A DNA stretch of 17,831 bases. Source: Asaia bogorensis (GTDB taxonomy: Bacteria > Pseudomonadota > Alphaproteobacteria > Acetobacterales > Acetobacteraceae). The translations under genes and the position numbers were made by a program. Location: assembly GCA_945886995.1 (NCBI GenBank), contig CAMCZJ010000035.1, positions 1-17,831 of the forward strand. The letters are read 5' to 3'. This document shows positions 14,139 through 17,831 of the stretch, in pieces (positions within the stretch are counted from its first letter, which is position 1; each line of letters starts with the position of its first letter). The notes under the pieces were generated by a model that was not told where the DNA came from, made no database searches, and saw only the letters and a list, made by a program, of their open reading frames with translations.

Positions 14139-14205
14139 GTCCGCGTCCTTCCCTGGGGCTGGCTGCACAAGCATCGGGCGATATGGCGCGGATGGTCAAT
14201 CAGCC

Positions 14206-14235
14206 CTGCAAGGCGGCGGGCCCAGCGTGTATAAA
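14206..14235 (+). promoter_or_regulatory. candidate promoter of the transglutaminase-C39-barrel cluster
   Basis: TATAAA (14230-14235) is a good -10, with a weak -35 CTGCAA (14206-14211) 18 nt upstream. The start near 14242 would give a leader of about 20 nt before the ATG at 14262. It lies in the divergent gap with the enolase-superfamily gene. Confidence 0.4.
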
Positions 14236-14261
14236 GGTACTCACCGGCTGAGGCCCCTCGC

Positions 14262-15146
14262 ATGTCCATTCGATTCGCCCTGACCCATCGCAGCACCTAT
14301 CGCTATGCGCGCGCGGTGGGGCTTGGCCCGCAGCTCATTCGCCTGCGCCCTGCGCCGCAATGCCGTACGCCGATCCTTTCATATGCGCTCAGCGTCGAAC
14401 CAGCAGCGCATTGGCTGCATTGGCAGCAAGACCCGCTTGGGAATTTCATGGCGCGTGTGCTGATGACAGAACCCATCACTGAATTCAGCGTCAAGGTTGA
14501 AATGGTGGCCGAAATTTCCGTCATCAACCCCTTTGACTTCTTCGTGGCACCCGAAGCCACCAATTGGCCCTTCACGCCCGAGCCTTGGCTTGCCGAGCAG
14601 CTTTTGCCCTATCGCCGGCTTGATCCGCTGGGCCCTTTGCTCGACGCGTTTTTGCAGGAAATACCGCACACACCGCAGGGCACGGTTGAATTTTTGGTCA
14701 TGCTGACTGCCCTGGTGCATGAGCGCATCGCCTATGTGCAGCGCCCAGAACATGGCGTCTGGGAGTGCGAACAGGTGCTCCGTGAAGGGCGCGGTTCCTG
14801 CCGCGATTCCGCGTGGTTACTCGTGCAAATTCTCCGCCGGCTTGGCTTTGGTGCACGGTTCGTTTCTGGCTATTTGATCGAACCTGTTATGCTCGGGCGC
14901 GATGATGCCGAATTGCATGCCTGGGCAGAGGTCTATCTGCCAGGCGCCGGTTGGGTCGGGCTTGATCCGACCTCCGGCCTATTGGCTGGGGCAGGGCATA
15001 TCCCGCTTGCGGCCACGCCGGACCCCGCAAGTGCCGCGCCGATTTCAGGCACGGTAGAACCGGTTGAAACCGCAACCAGCTTTGAGATGGTGCTGCGGCG
15101 CCTCAGCGAAGGGCCAGATTTGCCGCCCCCGCCGGCGCCTCGGTAA
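14262..15146 (+). CDS. bacterial transglutaminase-like cysteine protein, stand-alone N-terminal module
   Basis: This 294-residue protein has an N-terminal beta domain (about 1-95) starting MSIRFALTHRSTYRY and a transglutaminase-like catalytic domain with Cys180 (GRGSCRDSAWLLVQILR), His219 (ELHAWAEVYLPG) and Asp235 (GLDPTSGLLAG). The sequence closely follows the N-terminal part of the roughly 1100-residue transglutaminase/DUF2126 proteins, including TPDPASAAPISG, but ends in a PPPPAP tail where the DUF2126 region would begin. No signal peptide is seen, so it is probably cytoplasmic. AGG lies 8 nt before the ATG. The C39-like gene follows after 10 nt. The family may act as peptidase or amide-bond former next to ATP-grasp and alpha-E proteins; none of those partners is in this window. 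Confidence 0.9.
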   Translation: MSIRFALTHRSTYRYARAVGLGPQLIRLRPAPQCRTPILSYALSVEPAAHWLHWQQDPLGNFMARVLMTEPITEFSVKVEMVAEISVINPFDFFVAPEATNWPFTPEPWLAEQLLPYRRLDPLGPLLDAFLQEIPHTPQGTVEFLVMLTALVHERIAYVQRPEHGVWECEQVLREGRGSCRDSAWLLVQILRRLGFGARFVSGYLIEPVMLGRDDAELHAWAEVYLPGAGWVGLDPTSGLLAGAGHIPLAATPDPASAAPISGTVEPVETATSFEMVLRRLSEGPDLPPPPAPR

Positions 15147-15156
15147 CAACCCTGTC

Positions 15157-15792
15157 ATGCGCGTTGCTGAAGCCCCGCCTTATTTCGGCCAATGGGAAAG
15201 CCCAGCGCTGATTGGCGCCATCATCTCGGGCGCATACCGGGCAGAGGATGATCCCGCCTGGGCTGCCTCCGGCGCCGAAAGCCCAGAAGATTATGCGCGC
15301 TGGGCGGATCATCTTTGCGGGGTTGCGTGTTTGCGCATGGCGCTTGGCGCGCGCGGCATCACGCCGCCCCGCGCGCGGGATCTGGCGCGGGTACTGACCG
15401 GCTATGGTGCTTATGTGGAGCAGCCGAATGGCTTCATTCGTGGCCTGATTTACGCCCCCGCCATTACCTGGCTTGGAGAAGCCCATGGCCTTCACGCTGA
15501 GGTCATTCTGGACCGCGCGGCTGAGGATATCCTGCCCTTGCTGGCCGATGGCGGGCTTTTCATCGCTTCCGTCCATCCCGCCATGCGTCGCCCGGCAGAC
15601 CCCGCCCCCGGCAAGGGCGGGCACTTGGTGCTCGTATTTGGCGCAGAGCAAGGCGCGCTTCGTCTGCATAACCCTTCGGGCCATGATGCGGCTTCGCAGG
15701 CGGATGCGCGCGTGGCGCTGGCGGATTTCGCGCGTTTCTTCGCCGGGCGGGGCATTTGGCTGCCCGGTCCGCCATTGGCGCGGCAGCGTTGA
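15157..15792 (+). CDS. C39-like papain-fold cysteine peptidase
   Basis: This 211-residue protein resembles C39 family (C39_2-type) peptidases. Gln12 in FGQWESP is placed for the oxyanion hole, the catalytic Cys54 lies in DHLCGVACLRMAL (51-63), His156 in KGGHLVLVFG (153-162), and Asn172 in LHNPSGH (170-176) takes the Asp/Asn place. No signal peptide, membrane segment or ABC domain is attached, so it is not a bacteriocin exporter. The ATG at 15157 starts 10 nt after the transglutaminase-like gene; no good Shine-Dalgarno is visible, implying coupling. The outer-membrane barrel gene follows after 18 nt. Two thiol-dependent enzymes side by side suggest action on the same peptide or peptidoglycan-derived substrate; that is inference. 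Confidence 0.85.
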   Translation: MRVAEAPPYFGQWESPALIGAIISGAYRAEDDPAWAASGAESPEDYARWADHLCGVACLRMALGARGITPPRARDLARVLTGYGAYVEQPNGFIRGLIYAPAITWLGEAHGLHAEVILDRAAEDILPLLADGGLFIASVHPAMRRPADPAPGKGGHLVLVFGAEQGALRLHNPSGHDAASQADARVALADFARFFAGRGIWLPGPPLARQR

Positions 15793-15810
15793 GGCCGTAA
15801 CACTAAGCCG

Positions 15811-16782
15811 ATGCGACCCGCGCTGCGCCTTATGCTGATGCTGCTGTTGTGCCCGCTGCTGGCTGCGCGGGCCGAAGCCCAGGGCAATGGCCGCGTCATT
15901 ACTGGTATTCCAGGCTATTCGCTGCAACAAACGGCCAATGGGGTGCTTGGGCTGCTTGGCTATAACATCATCCCCGATGTCACCGCATCATCGCTCACCA
16001 TCAGCCGTGGCGGGCAGGAAGATACCGGCCTGCAAACCACGCAATTTGGCCTGGGCTTCACGGTGGACCCGGATTTCCCGCTCTATCTGGAAGGGTTTTT
16101 GGGTTATTCGCGCTATGATCCGCGCTTTGTCTTTTCGGAAGGGGAAAAGAAATCCCCGCTGCCGACGCGTTGGAACAATGTCTCGGGCACGGTTGGCGTT
16201 GGCTGGGATTTCCCCATCATTGAAGGCTTGGTGTTTCGCCCCATCCTGAACGCTGCGCTTGGTCATGTGGAAACCGATGTATCGCTGGTCGGGCGGCTTC
16301 TGGAATTGAAGCTCAATCGGGAATTAGCCTTTCTCGATCGCGGGCGCATGAATGCCTATGGCCTTGGCGGGTCCCTGATGCTGGATCTGAACATCCCCCG
16401 CCCTGGCTACGAAGTTGATCTGGAATTGCGATACACGGACATCAGGCTTTCCACCTTCGGTGACACTTCATCCCTCGTGCGCGGCGAATCTGAGGCGAAA
16501 ACCTTCAACATCTGGGGCCGGGTGCGCTGGCCGATGGATGCGGAGATGTTTGGCCGCCCGCTACGTTGGGTGGTGGATCTTTCCCATTCCCGCTTTTTGG
16601 GTGATCAGGTGGCGCTTGGCTTTGACCATTTGACCAAGGTTGGCGGCGGGATTGAGATGAATGTCGGGCGCTATGAATTGGGGGTTTGGGATTTTAACAT
16701 GCAATCCATCCGCATCGTGGCGCGGTATCTGTTCGGCCAGAATGTCTCCGGCGCCTCAGTGGGGCTAGCGGTTTCCTTCTGA
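15811..16782 (+). CDS. outer-membrane beta-barrel protein, unrecognised family
   Basis: This 323-residue exported protein has a signal peptide of about 24 residues (basic start, LMLMLLLCPLLA core, cleavage around AEAQ). The Cys in the core is not in a lipobox. The mature part alternates hydrophobic and polar residues in many amphipathic strands, for example TTQFGLGFTVD, YLEGFLGYSRYD, SGTVGVGWDF, YEVDLELRYTDIRLS and TFNIWGRVRW. It ends in VGLAVSF with a C-terminal Phe, the signature recognised by the BAM machinery. Overall layout is like Solitary autotransporter or OMP_b-brl barrels with roughly 10-14 strands. It follows the C39-like gene by 18 nt with a weak ribosome site and is probably the third gene of that unit. 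Its function is unknown. Confidence 0.82.
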   Translation: MRPALRLMLMLLLCPLLAARAEAQGNGRVITGIPGYSLQQTANGVLGLLGYNIIPDVTASSLTISRGGQEDTGLQTTQFGLGFTVDPDFPLYLEGFLGYSRYDPRFVFSEGEKKSPLPTRWNNVSGTVGVGWDFPIIEGLVFRPILNAALGHVETDVSLVGRLLELKLNRELAFLDRGRMNAYGLGGSLMLDLNIPRPGYEVDLELRYTDIRLSTFGDTSSLVRGESEAKTFNIWGRVRWPMDAEMFGRPLRWVVDLSHSRFLGDQVALGFDHLTKVGGGIEMNVGRYELGVWDFNMQSIRIVARYLFGQNVSGASVGLAVSF

Positions 16783-16783
16783 A

Positions 16784-16838
16784 ACCCATCCGGGGTGGGG
16801 CAGGGGGCAGCGCCATCTTGACGCCCCGGCCCATGGGT
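16784..16838. repeat. long imperfect inverted repeat between the barrel gene and acyl-CoA dehydrogenase
   Basis: ACCCATCCGGGG (16784-16795) pairs with CCCCGG-CCC-ATGGGT (16824-16838), giving two 6-bp stems separated by a 3-base bulge on one side, around a 28-base G-rich loop. It begins 2 nt after the barrel gene stop and ends 34 nt before the next start. There is no T run, so it is either a Rho-type or processing hairpin or an operator for the downstream gene. Confidence 0.5.
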
Positions 16839-16872
16839 GATGCTTTGCAGGCATAAGGAAGGATAAGCCGCC

Positions 16873-17831
16873 ATGGACCATAACCCCTTGCCATTCGCCC
16901 CCACCGAAGAAACGCGCATGCTGCAAGACCTTGTCGCGCGCTTCGTGGATAAGGAACTGATCCCGCTGGAGCCCGCGATTCTGAAGCGCGAAGCCGAAGG
17001 CAAGGGCTTTAAGCTTTCGGAAGAAGAAGAAACGCGTTTGCTCGCGCGCTGCAAGGAACTGGGCCTTTGGGGCCTTGATGTGCCGGAGGAATTCGGCGGC
17101 GCCAACCTATCACTCAGCGCGCTTGCGGCAGCCGAGGAGGAATTGGGCCGCGCCTGCGTGCCCTTCGTCATCCCGCCCGATAGCCCCAATCTGCACATGA
17201 TGCTTTCCGTCGCCAATTCCATGCAGCGGGAGCGGTACCTCGCACCCTATGCTGAAGGCACGGCGCGTTCCGCCATGGCGATTTCCGAACCCGGCGCGGG
17301 CGGTGACCCCGCCGGCATGACGACCCGCGCGGTGAAGGATGGCAATGATTGGGTCATCAATGGCCGCAAGATTTGGGTGAGCAATGTGCCGCGCGCGGAT
17401 TTCATCATCCTGATGGCGCGCACCGGCGAAGGTAAGCGCCAGGAAGGCGTGACCGCCTTCATCGTGGAAAAGGGCACGCCCGGCTTCATCATTGAACGCG
17501 AAATTTCCATGATCGGCGGGCGCAAGACCTATGAGCTGGTGTTCGAGGATTGTCGCGTGCCGGAATCCCAAGTGCTCGGCGAATTGGGCCGCGGTTATGC
17601 GCCGATGCAACTGCGCCTGAATGTCCGTCGCCTGCAAATGGGCGCGCGTTGCGTGGGCATGACACGCCGCGCTTTGGACATGATGGCGGATCAGGCGCGC
17701 AACCGCGTGACCTTTGGCGTGCGGCTTGCTGACCGCCAGGCCATTCAATGGTGGGTCGCGGAAGCCGCCACGCGCATGCATGCCTGCAAGCTGATGGTGG
17801 CCGATTTGGCGGCCAAGCTTGATGCGGGTGC
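16873..17831 (+). CDS. acyl-CoA dehydrogenase, 3' part cut off by window edge
   Basis: These are the first 319 codons of an FAD-dependent acyl-CoA dehydrogenase, which introduces the alpha-beta double bond in acyl-CoA oxidation and hands electrons to ETF. The N-terminal helical domain includes LGLWGLDVPEEFGG. The middle domain has the FAD/substrate signature AMAISEPGAGGDPAG and the strand INGRKIWVSNVPRADFIILMART. The C-terminal helical domain begins near GRGYAPMQLRLNVRRLQMGARCVGMTRRALDMM. The catalytic Glu would be beyond the window or near its edge and cannot be judged. AAGGAAGGA lies about 10 nt before the ATG. The family is usually 380-410 residues, so about a fifth is missing. Position-specific variation within the family prevents naming the substrate. 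Confidence 0.93.
   Translation, partial: MDHNPLPFAPTEETRMLQDLVARFVDKELIPLEPAILKREAEGKGFKLSEEEETRLLARCKELGLWGLDVPEEFGGANLSLSALAAAEEELGRACVPFVIPPDSPNLHMMLSVANSMQRERYLAPYAEGTARSAMAISEPGAGGDPAGMTTRAVKDGNDWVINGRKIWVSNVPRADFIILMARTGEGKRQEGVTAFIVEKGTPGFIIEREISMIGGRKTYELVFEDCRVPESQVLGELGRGYAPMQLRLNVRRLQMGARCVGMTRRALDMMADQARNRVTFGVRLADRQAIQWWVAEAATRMHACKLMVADLAAKLDAG

Noticed and set aside
17110..17781. 223-codon minus-strand frame across the acyl-CoA dehydrogenase
   Set aside because: Antisense to a gene with clear FAD and substrate motifs.

Overview
The window reads as ordinary chromosomal DNA of a GC-rich alphaproteobacterium. The gene families (mandelate racemase-type enolase, thiolase/DUF35 pair, acyl-CoA dehydrogenase, tandem EamA permeases), a tRNA-Lys with encoded CCA and the codon use suggest an Acetobacteraceae/Roseomonas-like member of the Rhodospirillales. 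That placement is inference, not a database result. The window starts inside one gene (SRAP protein, minus strand) and ends inside another (acyl-CoA dehydrogenase, plus strand).

Left part, 1-5173. An mtnA gene (methionine salvage) is followed on the minus strand by a SRAP/YedK-type DNA-protein crosslink gene. Divergent from mtnA lies an MFS transporter. It converges on a minus-strand operon transcribed from about 5173 to 2673: methyltransferase, membrane-anchored family 2 glycosyltransferase, four-helix SMR/ArnE-like transporter and DUF3574 lipoprotein. The last three genes overlap by 4 nt, and the first three resemble a polyprenyl-phosphate-sugar synthesis and flipping module.

Middle, 5339-11212, plus strand. 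Two adjacent paralogous EamA-type permeases are followed by an MBL-fold hydrolase of LACTB2 type and an unrecognised helical lipoprotein that overlaps it by 4 nt. Then comes a two-gene thiolase/DUF35 (OB-fold) unit, closed by a clear intrinsic terminator at 10604-10633, and a small CHAP-domain lipoprotein.

Centre-right, 11301-12704. A tRNA-Lys(CTT) and a tRNA-Ser(GGA) face each other. Between them sits visibly AT-richer DNA with one DUF5672 glycosyltransferase-like gene and possible gene remnants, suggesting acquired DNA. Both tRNAs are preceded by the same GGGCTGGACA element, probably the -35 region. A GC-rich, hairpin-dense intergenic stretch (12705-13037) follows.

Right part, 13038-17831. 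A minus-strand mandelate racemase/enolase-superfamily gene diverges from a plus-strand cluster: a stand-alone bacterial transglutaminase-like protein, a C39-like papain-fold protein and an outer-membrane beta-barrel protein. The cluster is followed by an acyl-CoA dehydrogenase that runs off the edge. The transglutaminase-C39-barrel cluster and the glycosyl-carrier operon are the most system-like parts of the window. I see no CRISPR array, insertion sequence, phage gene or defence system.
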